Source of the DNA: Sphingomonadaceae bacterium
GTDB lineage: Bacteria; Pseudomonadota; Alphaproteobacteria; Sphingomonadales; Sphingomonadaceae
NCBI GenBank assembly: GCA_947472735.1
Contig: CANJBY010000008.1
Location: 1 to 62,789 of the forward strand
DNA: 62,789 bases
Reading direction: 5' to 3'
Positions 45,137 to 53,560 of the stretch are shown here, one piece after another (the stretch's first letter is position 1; every line of letters starts with the position of its first letter). Under the pieces are notes generated by a model. That model saw only the letters and a program-made list of their open reading frames with translations, was not told the DNA's origin and made no database searches. Position numbers and translations under genes: made by a program.

Positions 45137-45820
45137 CTACATGCGGGCGAGCAATTGCGGTTCGAGCAGGCGCCAGTCGTGCGTACCGGCCAGGAGCACA
45201 TCGTCGATCGCGAAGGTTGGCGTACCCTCCACGCCGCGTTCGGTGGCATCCTTGGTCTGCGCGGCCAGGCGATCAGCCATGGCCTTGTCGGACAGGCACC
45301 GGTCGACCTGCACGCGCGTGTAGCCGCGCGTTGCCATGATGTCGTAAAAGTGGAAATCACTGGCGATATTGCGCGAGCGGACGGCATAGCTACCGGTCTC
45401 CCACCGCACGCGCTGGGCCGACGTCGGGTTCATCAGTGGCTGGATCCAGGTCGACTGGCTGCGCAGGAACACGATGTGGTTCAGCAGGAACTTGTCGGGC
45501 GTGCCGCAATTGGTCAGCAGCGCCACGGTCATGTCGACCGGATCACGCACCAGGTGGCGGATCTCGAACCGCAGCTTGCCGGGCATGACCAGCTGGAGCC
45601 GGATCGGCGTCGCCCCCTCGCTCTCGAAATGCGCGCAATGCGAGCAGGTGTAGCTCATCCACTCGGTCAGCTTCACGTTCGCCGCGGGGTTGCCGTAGAC
45701 GTGGCTGCCGGCCGGAGTGAGTGCCACCACTGCGCCCCAGCTGAGTCCGCGTTTTGGCGGTGCTGCGCCCAGCGTAAGGGTCGCGGCAACAGCCAAGGCG
45801 ATCAGGCGGCGTGCAGACAT
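45137..45820 (-). CDS. DsbA-family thiol oxidoreductase, periplasmic
   Basis: This encodes about 227 aa. It has a cleavable signal peptide (ALAVAATLTLGAAPP) without a lipobox, then a thioredoxin-like domain with C59-S-H-C62 (YTCSHCAHF), an inserted helical part, and the cis-Pro loop GVEGTPTFAI. The CSHC pair differs from the lipoprotein copy (CPHC), which may shift its redox potential. The ATG at 45820 has AAGGGG 10 nt upstream; a TTG at 45829 overlaps the dciA stop. Partner DsbB is not in the window. Confidence 0.9.
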   Translation of the reverse strand: MSARRLIALAVAATLTLGAAPPKRGLSWGAVVALTPAGSHVYGNPAANVKLTEWMSYTCSHCAHFESEGATPIRLQLVMPGKLRFEIRHLVRDPVDMTVALLTNCGTPDKFLLNHIVFLRSQSTWIQPLMNPTSAQRVRWETGSYAVRSRNIASDFHFYDIMATRGYTRVQVDRCLSDKAMADRLAAQTKDATERGVEGTPTFAIDDVLLAGTHDWRLLEPQLLARM

Positions 45821-45825
45821 GCGGG

Positions 45826-46359
45826 TCAATCCCCTTCTTGGTTTCCGCCCATCGCGCGGGCCAGAGATTCAAGCACGGCGCGCAACTCCGGGTCGCCGAT
45901 GTCGCGCAAGGAATCGCCCAGTTCCATCGGAATCGGGCGCAGCGATGGCGGCGCGGTCGCGCGATCTCTGGGCGGCGGCGCCTGAACCGCGCCTTGCCTG
46001 ATCTTCGCGCGGGCGACGGCCTTGTAACCGAAGAACCGGTTCACCCGCTCGATGATCTCGGGCAAAACCTGCTGGATCAGCGGGGCGTGAGCCGGAGTCA
46101 CCACAAGTTGCAGGATGCCGTCCGATTTCTCGCCGGGCGGAAAGCGGATCGCTTCGGGCGCGCAGACCCGGGCATGGCGCTCGCCCACGATCTCCGGCCA
46201 GCGGGTCACGACGCTCGACTGGACGAAGCCAAAGCGGCGAAAGGCGGTGCGGCCGATTTCGGGCATCAGCTCGCCCACCGCGCGCGCCATGCCGCCGCGC
46301 GGCCGTTCAAATCGGCGCGCGGTGGAAGGCTTGACCGGTTTGTCGCTGTCCCGTTCCAT
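45826..46359 (-). CDS. dciA: DciA-type DUF721 protein
   Basis: This encodes 177 aa. The N-terminal DUF721 domain (about 15-120) has the family pattern with VTRWPEIVGERHARVC; the rest is a basic, Pro-rich disordered tail ending in NQEGD. DciA loads the replicative helicase DnaB in most bacteria lacking DnaC or DnaI, and dnaB is also in this window. A separate start at 46374 would add five residues. It is divergent from mutY, with 29 bp between the starts. Confidence 0.85.
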   Translation of the reverse strand: MERDSDKPVKPSTARRFERPRGGMARAVGELMPEIGRTAFRRFGFVQSSVVTRWPEIVGERHARVCAPEAIRFPPGEKSDGILQLVVTPAHAPLIQQVLPEIIERVNRFFGYKAVARAKIRQGAVQAPPPRDRATAPPSLRPIPMELGDSLRDIGDPELRAVLESLARAMGGNQEGD

Positions 46360-46388
46360 TGCGCCCAAGCCCATGCCATAGCGCGGCC

Positions 46389-47426
46389 ATGGACGCCAGC
46401 GCGCAGACCACCGCGGAACGCCTGCTCGGCTGGTATGACGCGCACTTTCGCCGCCTGCCCTGGCGCGCTGCACCGGGTGAGCCGGCACCTGATCCCTATC
46501 GGGTGTGGCTGTCAGAAGTGATGCTCCAACAGACCACGGTCGCTGCGGTCATCCCCTATTTCGAACGGTTCACGAAGCGCTGGCCGACGGTTGCGGCGCT
46601 GGCTGCGGCGCAAGAGGCCGATGTGATGTCGGCCTGGGCAGGACTGGGCTATTATGCGCGGGCCAGGAACCTCTTGGCCTGCGCCCGGGCGGTTGCGGCG
46701 AATGGCGGTGTTTTCCCGCCTACCGAAGCGCAACTGCGCGCGCTGCCTGGGCTGGGCGCCTACACAGCGGCCGCAGTGGCCGCGATCGCTTTCGGGCAGA
46801 GGGCGGTGGTGATCGACGCCAATGTCGAGCGGGTGGTGGCGCGGCTGTCTGCAATCGACGTGCCGCTTCCGGCAGGGCGCAGTGCGATCCGCGCGGCGGC
46901 GGAGCAGATCACGCCCGCCGACCGCCCGGGCGATTTTGCCCAGGCGATGATGGATCTCGGGGCGAGTGTTTGCACAGTTCGCAATCCGCGTTGCCTGCTG
47001 TGCCCGCTGGCACAGCAATGCAAGGGCCGGGATGCGCTAGAACGCTTTCCGGTCAAACCGGCGAAAAAGGCGCGGCCGGAGCGAAAGGGCGAAGCTTACT
47101 GGATCGAGCGCGATGCCATGGTGTGGCTGGTGCGACGGCCGGGCAAAGGCCTGCTGGGCGGCATGCGGGCGCTGCCGGACGATGGCTGGAGTTCGGCGGA
47201 AGACGGAGCGGGCCTTCCTCCCCTGTCGGACTCGTGGACTCCGCTCGGCGCGGTGCACCACGGCTTTACGCATTTCACGCTGCACTTGTCGCTGCTGCGT
47301 CATGCAGGTAGCGATCTTCCCGAAGCGGAAGGTGAGTGGTGGCCGCTCGACCGGCTGGAGGAAGCGGGCTTGCCCACGCTGTTCGCCAAGGCGGCTCGGC
47401 TGGCACTGGCCGACACGAAGACCTGA
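46389..47426 (+). CDS. mutY: adenine DNA glycosylase MutY
   Basis: This encodes 345 aa. It removes adenine mispaired with 8-oxoguanine. Motifs: LQQTTV at the mismatch-binding turn, helix-hairpin-helix with PGLGAYTAAAV, the catalytic Asp in VIDANVERV, the 4Fe-4S ligands CX6CX2CX5C (CTVRNPRCLLCPLAQQC), and a C-terminal Nudix-like domain recognising 8-oxoG, with WxPL-type strand. Length is normal. The ATG at 46389 fits; nudC follows 13 nt later. Confidence 0.95.
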   Translation: MDASAQTTAERLLGWYDAHFRRLPWRAAPGEPAPDPYRVWLSEVMLQQTTVAAVIPYFERFTKRWPTVAALAAAQEADVMSAWAGLGYYARARNLLACARAVAANGGVFPPTEAQLRALPGLGAYTAAAVAAIAFGQRAVVIDANVERVVARLSAIDVPLPAGRSAIRAAAEQITPADRPGDFAQAMMDLGASVCTVRNPRCLLCPLAQQCKGRDALERFPVKPAKKARPERKGEAYWIERDAMVWLVRRPGKGLLGGMRALPDDGWSSAEDGAGLPPLSDSWTPLGAVHHGFTHFTLHLSLLRHAGSDLPEAEGEWWPLDRLEEAGLPTLFAKAARLALADTKT

Positions 47427-47439
47427 GGAGAATATCCGG

Positions 47440-48339
47440 ATGAATGCGCCGGTACTGGCATTTGCGGCAGACGGGCTCGATCGGGCCGATCACTTGCGTT
47501 CCGATCCGGAAGCGCTGGCCCGGCACATGGACGCGCGGGCACGGCTGTTGCTGCTGGATGGACTCGATCCCGTAACGGACGCGCAAGGTGCCCTGGCCTG
47601 GGGTTCGCTTGCCGATGCGCCCGATGGAGCGGAGCTGGTCTTCCTCGGCCTCGATGATGAACACGCCTGCTTTGCAGCGGCTGCGCCGCCGGCCGCCGGC
47701 AGCACCGCGCCGCCCAATCCGCGCCTGTGGCAAACGATGGCCACCCTCGATGCGCGCGAACTGGCGATTTACGGGGGCGCCCGCAGCCTGGTCGACTGGC
47801 ATGCGAGGCATCGCTTCTGCGCGCGCTGCGGCGCATCGACCCGGCTCGCCAAAGGTGGCTGGCAGCGGACCTGCACCAGCGAGGCCTGCAACGGCGAACA
47901 CTTTCCGCGCGTCGATCCCGTCACCATCATGCTGGTGGAGCATGAGGATTGCCTGCTGCTGGGCCGCCAGCCGCGCTTTCCCGCCGGGAGCTATTCAGCA
48001 CTTGCCGGGTTTATCGAACCGGGCGAAACAGTCGAAGGCGCGGTCGCGCGCGAGGTGCTGGAGGAGGCCGGAGTGACGGTCAGCGCAGTTTCCTATGTGA
48101 TGAGCCAACCCTGGCCCTTTCCTTCCTCGCTGATGATCGGCTGCCACGCGATGGCTTCCGGCAGGGATCTGCGGATCGACTATACCGAGCTTGAGGACGC
48201 CCGCTGGTTCACCCGCGAAGAGGTGGTCGAGGCGCTTTCCGCTTCTGACCGGGGCGAGCCCGGCAAGGCCTTCACCGTGCCGCGTCCGGTGGCGGTGGCG
48301 CATCACCTCATACGCTGGTGGACAGGACGGACGGCATGA
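47440..48339 (+). CDS. nudC: NAD(+) diphosphatase NudC
   Basis: This encodes 299 aa. The zinc ribbon is CARCGAST then CTSEACNG, and the Nudix box is GFIEPGETVEGAVAREVLEEAG, here quoted in part. SQPWPFPSSLM is the SQPWPFPxS motif specific to the NADH pyrophosphatase branch. NudC cleaves NAD(H) and removes NAD caps from RNA. GAGGAG lies 9 nt upstream of ATG 47440. It is co-directional with mutY, and its stop overlaps the next gene by ATGA. Confidence 0.95.
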   Translation: MNAPVLAFAADGLDRADHLRSDPEALARHMDARARLLLLDGLDPVTDAQGALAWGSLADAPDGAELVFLGLDDEHACFAAAAPPAAGSTAPPNPRLWQTMATLDARELAIYGGARSLVDWHARHRFCARCGASTRLAKGGWQRTCTSEACNGEHFPRVDPVTIMLVEHEDCLLLGRQPRFPAGSYSALAGFIEPGETVEGAVAREVLEEAGVTVSAVSYVMSQPWPFPSSLMIGCHAMASGRDLRIDYTELEDARWFTREEVVEALSASDRGEPGKAFTVPRPVAVAHHLIRWWTGRTA

Positions 48340-49010
48340 CCAAGACCTTGCGCATAGACATCTGGTCCGATGTAATGTGCCCATGGTGCGCCATCGGGTA
48401 CACGCAGCTCAAGTCCGGGCTCAGCTTGCTGAAGGGTGAGATCGAAGCGGACATCCGCTGGCATCCCTTCGAACTCGATCCCGAGATGGTCCCCGAAGGC
48501 AAGACCCAGGATACCTATCTCGCCGAGAAGTAAGGGCGCACCCCGGCAGACATGGCCGTCAACCGCCTGAAGCTGCACGACGTTGGCGAACGGGTCGGCT
48601 TCAGTTTTGCCTACGCCGGCGAGGGTACGCCGCCCGAGGCGATGACCTGGAACACGCTGAAGGCGCACAAGCTGCTGCTCTGGACCTTGGCAACGCAGGG
48701 ACCGGTCGCGCAGACGCGCCTGAAGGAAGCGTTTTTCGATGCGCATTTCCGCCATCGCCGCAACATGTCTGATACCGACGTGCTGCTCGACATCGCCGAG
48801 GCCCAGGGGCTCGATCGCGCCGCAGCCGAAACGGCGCTCGAAGATCCGGATCTGACACTTGCCGTGCACGAGGAGGAATACCGCGCCCAGACCATGCAGA
48901 TAACCGGCGTTCCGGCGATGGTGGTGGAAGGCAAGTACCTCATCTCGGGCGCCCACGAACCGCAGGTCTATGCTGACGCATTGCGCAAGGTGGCAGCGCT
49001 GCCGGGCTAG
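48336..49010 (+). pseudogene. DsbA/FrnE-family oxidoreductase interrupted by a stop codon
   Basis: The reading frame starts at ATG 48336 (overlapping the nudC stop) and encodes a 2-hydroxychromene isomerase/DsbA-like fold with C15-P-W-C18 in the first 65 codons. Codon 66 (48531-48533) is TAA. The same frame continues without a shift (GRTPADMAV... to the TAG at 49010) through the helical domain and the cis-Pro loop TGVPAMVVEG, totalling 224 codons, normal for the family. Relatives usually have an aromatic residue, commonly Tyr, before GRTP at this point. So a single substitution (TAT or TAC to TAA) seems to have split the gene. A downstream restart at 48552 would lack the active site. Confidence 0.8.
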
Positions 49011-49876
49011 ATATGTGCGTCCATGAAGCGCCGAACCAGCGGCCCCAGAGTATCGTGCACGGAGCCGATCAACTGTGCCGGCGTACCATGGTTGTGCCCG
49101 TCCAGCTGATAAACCGGCCCGAAGCCGCGCCCTGCCTCGGACCAGTCGGACACGATCCGCGCCGCCTGTTCTCGATAGTCGAGCCCATCGAGTTCGCTCA
49201 CCCCGAACAGCATCGGAATGGTCGCTGCGAGCAGACCGGCATTCATCCGCGCCGCCTGCCAGACCGCCGGATCATCGCCGTAGTAGGAAAGGTGACCCGG
49301 CTTCCGGTGGGTGTCCAGGGTATCGTAAGTCCCTGACAGCATGATCGCGCCGGCAATCCCGATCGCTCCTCCCTCGTGATATTCGGGATGGCTGATGTAG
49401 CTGCCGACGTGGCTCGCCCCTGCGCTGTGGCCGATGAGCACGATCCGTTCCGGATCGCCTCCGAATTCGGCGATGCGGCCGCGCAGCCAGCCGACTGCCA
49501 GCGCCATGTCCTCGATCCCGGACGGCCAGCGGTGTGCCGGCGCGAGGCGGTAAGTCAGCGCAACGCCGATCCAGCCCTGTTGCGCGGCCCACTGTGCTAC
49601 ATTGCCGTAGAACGGCGAATCCGGAGCGCTCTTGTCACCCATAATGAACGCGCCGCCGTGGATGAACACCAATACTGGCGCTTTGGTCGTGGCAGGCAGG
49701 CGGAAGACGTCGAGCCGGTGGCGTTCGTCCGGCCCGTAAAAGTGGTCGCGGGTCACTTCTACAGCCGGGTCGGTCGGCGCGGCCACCGCGGCGCACAGCG
49801 CGCGTGAGCCTTCGATCATGTCCGGCGAGAGTTCAAGGCCCAGCGCCTCGATCCGGCGGCGCAGTTCTGCGATCAT
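49007..49876 (-). CDS. alpha/beta-fold hydrolase of the HSL/esterase group
   Basis: This encodes 289 aa. The oxyanion motif HGGAF and nucleophile elbow GHSAGA identify the hormone-sensitive-lipase family of esterases; candidate Asp (SELDGLDY region) and His (DGHNHGT) complete the triad. There is no signal peptide. The substrate is unknown. Its stop overlaps the end of the convergent DsbA/FrnE remnant by 4 nt, and its ATG overlaps the alcohol dehydrogenase stop. Confidence 0.9.
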   Translation of the reverse strand: MIAELRRRIEALGLELSPDMIEGSRALCAAVAAPTDPAVEVTRDHFYGPDERHRLDVFRLPATTKAPVLVFIHGGAFIMGDKSAPDSPFYGNVAQWAAQQGWIGVALTYRLAPAHRWPSGIEDMALAVGWLRGRIAEFGGDPERIVLIGHSAGASHVGSYISHPEYHEGGAIGIAGAIMLSGTYDTLDTHRKPGHLSYYGDDPAVWQAARMNAGLLAATIPMLFGVSELDGLDYREQAARIVSDWSEAGRGFGPVYQLDGHNHGTPAQLIGSVHDTLGPLVRRFMDAHI

Positions 49877-50973
49877 GCGGAGTCTCCGATCAATAGCACC
49901 GGCTTGATCGCCCGGCCGTGGTGGATGTCGTCAAATGCGCGGGCGATGTCGGCGAAGGGGTAGAATGTCAGCAACCGATCGAAAGGAAATCGCCCCTGGC
50001 GCCAGTATTCGATCAGGCGCGGGAGGAACAGGCGCGGAGCGGCATCTCCGCCCAGAATTCCCCGCAGTTGCCGCCCGCCACCCAGCAGCGGGAACATCGC
50101 CGGCGCCCAGTCTCCAAGCGGCGCGGCGACGAAGCCGGCGGTGCCGTTCATCGCCAGCACGTCGAGCGCCATGGTGTGAACTTCGCCGACAGTGGTGGTG
50201 TTGAAAGTGAAATCGACCCCCCGGCCGGTCACCGCCCGGATCTGCGCCGCCGCATCCGGATCGGCCGAGTTGATGGCATGGGTCGCGCCCAGTTCCAGCG
50301 CCAGTTCGAGCCGCGCTGGGTTGATATCGACCGCGACGATCTGTTCCGCTCCGACCAGCCGCGCTGCCATCACGGCCGAAAGGCCAACGCTGCCCGTGCC
50401 GAAGATCGCGACCGAAGCTCCGAAGCCGACCTTGAGCGCCTCGATCATGCCGCCAGCCCCGGTAATTACCCCGCAGGCCAGCGGGCCCAGCTTTTCCAGC
50501 GGCAGGGACTTGTCGACCCGCACCGCCGTCCGCTCGGGCACGACGGCGTGAGTTGCGAAACTGGATTGCCCGAAGAAGTGCGAATGCACCGACTCGCCGC
50601 TGCAGCTCAGCGCGGTTGATCCATCAACCCGTTGGCCGCCAAAGCAGAGCGCCATGGTGTGGTCGCAATAGGTCACGCGGCCTTCGCGGCAGCTGCAGCA
50701 TTCTCCGCACGAGCTGCCCGAGAGGATCACGTGGTCCCCCACGGCGAAACCGCGCATGTCCGGACCCAGCGCCTCAACCACGCCCGCGCCCTCGTGTCCC
50801 AGCACGATCGGATGCGGCGCGCGGCGGCCGGGGTGCTCGTGCAGGTCGGTATGGCAGATGCCGGTCGCGACGAGGCGGACCCGCATTTCTCCGGCCCGGG
50901 GGTCGTCAAGCTCGAGCCGCTCCAACGTGGGGGCGGGGCTCGGTCCCCGGCTCACGGCGGCGGTGATCTGCAT
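49873..50973 (-). CDS. zinc-dependent alcohol dehydrogenase
   Basis: This encodes about 366 aa, a class III/aryl-alcohol-type MDR dehydrogenase. Catalytic zinc ligands are ATGICHTDLHEH (Cys) and GHEGAGVV (His-Glu); the structural-zinc Cys are CGECCSCREGRVTYC. The cofactor loop is GTGSVGLS and VAVDINPARL with Asp favours NAD. The ATG at 50973 has GAGGG upstream; a TTG at 51003 overlaps the preceding gene. It is coupled to the downstream esterase by ATGA, suggesting a joint role, for example in alcohol or ester degradation. Confidence 0.92.
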   Translation of the reverse strand: MQITAAVSRGPSPAPTLERLELDDPRAGEMRVRLVATGICHTDLHEHPGRRAPHPIVLGHEGAGVVEALGPDMRGFAVGDHVILSGSSCGECCSCREGRVTYCDHTMALCFGGQRVDGSTALSCSGESVHSHFFGQSSFATHAVVPERTAVRVDKSLPLEKLGPLACGVITGAGGMIEALKVGFGASVAIFGTGSVGLSAVMAARLVGAEQIVAVDINPARLELALELGATHAINSADPDAAAQIRAVTGRGVDFTFNTTTVGEVHTMALDVLAMNGTAGFVAAPLGDWAPAMFPLLGGGRQLRGILGGDAAPRLFLPRLIEYWRQGRFPFDRLLTFYPFADIARAFDDIHHGRAIKPVLLIGDSA

Positions 50974-50999
50974 TCCGATGGCCCTCGCTTCCGGGTCGT

Positions 51000-51494
51000 T
51001 CAAAGCTTGCCGAACTTGCCTTCAAAGCCGGCCATGTCGCCAGCGGCCAGGAACTTTGCCTGCTCCACCCACCCATCGCGCCGCGGTCGGCCGGCGAAGG
51101 TTCCGAGCTTGGCGTCGAGCGCGTCGAGTGCGGCATCGTCCAGTGCGGCGATCTGGGCAAAGGTCGACAGGCCGAGTGTCGGGAGCAGGGATTGCAGCTT
51201 GGGTCCAAGGCCCTTGATCCTTGAAAGGTCGTCACCCGGAGCAGTGGCTGCCGCGAGAATCTCGCCAACGCCGGCCATGATGTCGGGCCCGGTATCGGCG
51301 AAAGCGGCCGCGGCGGGGGCGTCGATCAAGGCCTGGTTCCGGGCGGCCGGAGCAACGCCCTCATCCAGCACGTCCGGCGCATGATGGCGGACCCGGGCGC
51401 TACCCGAAGAGCGCCCGAACAGCCACCAGGCGACCAGCACCCCGATCAATAGCGCCAGCGCAAAGGCCAGCCAGTTGGATTGCAGCACTTCCAT
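51000..51494 (-). CDS. membrane-anchored helix-hairpin-helix protein
   Basis: This encodes about 164 aa. One N-terminal span (LAFALALLIGVLVAWWLFG) is followed by an Ala/Pro-rich linker and a C-terminal domain (from about 87) with LSRIKGLGPKLQSLLPTLG, a helix-hairpin-helix like that in the ribosomal-protein L21- or polymerase-associated small HhH proteins, then LDDAALDALDAKLG and a Trp/Arg-rich end. It may bind DNA at the membrane. Start ATG 51494 has AGGAG 7 nt upstream; it touches the stop of the small membrane protein upstream (TGATG). Confidence 0.75.
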   Translation of the reverse strand: MEVLQSNWLAFALALLIGVLVAWWLFGRSSGSARVRHHAPDVLDEGVAPAARNQALIDAPAAAAFADTGPDIMAGVGEILAAATAPGDDLSRIKGLGPKLQSLLPTLGLSTFAQIAALDDAALDALDAKLGTFAGRPRRDGWVEQAKFLAAGDMAGFEGKFGKL

Positions 51495-51682
51495 CACGCT
51501 CTCCTGCGAAACGCCAGCCAGCCCAGGCCCAGCCCCGCAAACTGCGTCGCCTCAAGCAGCAGGAGCAGCTGCGGCCAGCCGACGGGCGTGCCGCGCAGGC
51601 TCGCCCCCCAGCTTCCGGCCACCGCGATCACGGCGGTGGCAGCGATTCCGGCGAGTACGAGGACAAGACGATACTGAAACAT
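51494..51682 (-). CDS. small two-span membrane protein
   Basis: This encodes 62 aa with two hydrophobic segments (LVLVLAGIAATAVIAVAG and LLLLLEATQFAGLGLGWLA) and a basic end FRRRA. GAGGGG stands just before ATG 51682. The stop codon overlaps the start of the HhH protein gene, so the two are translationally coupled and perhaps act together. I know no family for it. Confidence 0.65.
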   Translation of the reverse strand: MFQYRLVLVLAGIAATAVIAVAGSWGASLRGTPVGWPQLLLLLEATQFAGLGLGWLAFRRRA

Positions 51683-51726
51683 GCCCCTCGTTAGCGACCA
51701 CACGGTGCCGCCTCAAGGGGCACCGT

Positions 51727-53445
51727 TCAGCGTTCCGCAAGTCGATCCCCGATCCCGTCGGCAACGCCGACCAGCCGGACGAATTCCTGCCGCCAGAAGT
51801 TCTCCTGTCGCCCGGCCAGGGCTGCGACCTGCTGGAAGGAATAGCCGTTCAGCAGCGGGTCGCCGCGCAGCTTCTGGCCGAAGGCGGCCACCGCTGCAGC
51901 GAAAGCGAAATCGCCGGTCGGGGCGCCAGCGCGCACCATCAGCGCGGCTGCCACCGGCTGTTCGACCAGGCGCGAGGTGGTGCCGTCAGGCAGCTTGTAG
52001 CGTAGCTTGACGAAAGCGATCTCGCCTGCCCGGCCGCTGACTTCGCCGGTTCCGGCATAGCGGCGAGGATCGGTCCAGCCCTTGGCTCCGGCAGGTACGA
52101 TCTCGTAGATTGCCGTCACCTGATGTCCCGCGCCGATGTCTCCGGCGTCAACCTTGTCGTTGTTGAAGTCCTCCTCGCGCAGCGCCCGGTTTTCGTAGCC
52201 GAGCAAGCGGTACTGGCTGACCATTGACGGATTGAACTCGACCTGGACCTTCACGTCCTTGGCGATGGTGAACAGGGTTGAACCCATCTCGTCGCCCAAC
52301 ACCTTCTTCGCTTCGAGCGCGGAGTCGATATAGGCGTAGTTGCCGTTCCCGTGGTCGGCGATCTGTTCCATCATGCCTTCGTTGTAGTTCCCCTCGCCAA
52401 AGCCGAGCGTAGTCAGGGTTATGCCGCTGTCGCGCTCATGCTCGACCATCTGGATCAGCGACCGGGTGTCGCTGGTGCCGACGTTGAAATCTCCGTCGGT
52501 GGCCAGCAGGATGCGGTTGACCCCGCCCCGGATGAAGTTGTCGCGGGCGATGCGGTAAGCGAGTTGGAGTCCGGCGCCGCCGGCGGTCGATCCTCCGGCC
52601 GAGAGCCGATCGAGCGCATCGCGGATCTTGCGCGGATCGTTGGTCGGTTCCAGCACCATGCCGGCGCCGCCGGCATAGACCACGATCGAGACCTTGTCCT
52701 TCGGGCCAAGTTCTCCGGCCAGGCCTGCCAGCGCAGTCTTCACCAGCGGGAGCTTGTCGGCATCCTGCATCGAACCCGATACGTCGACGAGGAAGACAAG
52801 GTTTGCCGGAGGGCGCTGGGCCGAGGGGATGTCGTAGCCCCTCAGGCCGATCCGCAGAAGCCGGGTGTCGGCATTCCACGGGGTGCGGGCAAGGTCGGTG
52901 GTGACGGTGAAGGGCGTCTCCTGCCGGGTGGGCCGTGCATAGTCATAGCGGAAGTAGTTCACCAGTTCCTCGCTGCGCACCGCATCGCGGGGAGGTAGTT
53001 GGCCGGCGGTGAGGAAACGGCGGGTGTTGGCATAGGCACCGGTATCGACGTCGACCGAGAAAGTGGAGACCGGCTCGGCCGCGACCTGATGGACCGGGCT
53101 GACGTCCTTGCCGTCATAGCGTTCGGCATTGGGGGGCTGGGGCACAATGACTTGGGAGACCCAGGCGCGCATCGCCATGGTCGGCGCTGCCATGTCCTTG
53201 CCGACCGGGGCAACCATGACCGGTGCCGACATGATCGCTGGCGGCGGCGGCGCTGCTTCGGCGACGTCTATGCTGGTGACTGACCGGGTGCCGGTCACGA
53301 CGATGGTCTCGGTATTCGCCGGTGCATTTTTTGACAGATGATCGTCGCTGCGCGTGGTACATCCGGCAACTGCCATGGCCAGCAGGCTGGTGGTTGCAAA
53401 GGCGGCAAGGGTGCCGCCGACGAAGTTCTCGCGATTGTTGTTCAT
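51727..53445 (-). CDS. YfbK-like von Willebrand factor A domain lipoprotein
   Basis: This encodes 572 aa. The signal ends in lipobox VAGC. An N-terminal YfbK-type domain follows (VSTFSVDVDTGAYANTRRFL), then the VWA domain near 215-390 with MIDAS motif DVSGSM and later TxxD-type Thr (LLATDGDFNVG), and a C-terminal DUF3520-like domain. It probably binds metal-dependent partners at the outer membrane or in the periplasm. Odd: ETIVVTGTR at about 45-53 resembles the motif seen near the N-termini of sphingomonad TonB receptors, although this is no receptor. GGAGCGGGAC lies upstream of the ATG. Confidence 0.87.
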   Translation of the reverse strand: MNNNRENFVGGTLAAFATTSLLAMAVAGCTTRSDDHLSKNAPANTETIVVTGTRSVTSIDVAEAAPPPPAIMSAPVMVAPVGKDMAAPTMAMRAWVSQVIVPQPPNAERYDGKDVSPVHQVAAEPVSTFSVDVDTGAYANTRRFLTAGQLPPRDAVRSEELVNYFRYDYARPTRQETPFTVTTDLARTPWNADTRLLRIGLRGYDIPSAQRPPANLVFLVDVSGSMQDADKLPLVKTALAGLAGELGPKDKVSIVVYAGGAGMVLEPTNDPRKIRDALDRLSAGGSTAGGAGLQLAYRIARDNFIRGGVNRILLATDGDFNVGTSDTRSLIQMVEHERDSGITLTTLGFGEGNYNEGMMEQIADHGNGNYAYIDSALEAKKVLGDEMGSTLFTIAKDVKVQVEFNPSMVSQYRLLGYENRALREEDFNNDKVDAGDIGAGHQVTAIYEIVPAGAKGWTDPRRYAGTGEVSGRAGEIAFVKLRYKLPDGTTSRLVEQPVAAALMVRAGAPTGDFAFAAAVAAFGQKLRGDPLLNGYSFQQVAALAGRQENFWRQEFVRLVGVADGIGDRLAER

Positions 53446-53560
53446 GTCCCGCTCCTTCCCAATTTGCCCCGGGAAGAAACTGGCGATTCGCGCCGTTAAT
53501 GCCGACTGAACGTGCTCCACGCACGACGAAGCGTCCTATTGCAGTACGGTACGAGCGAAA

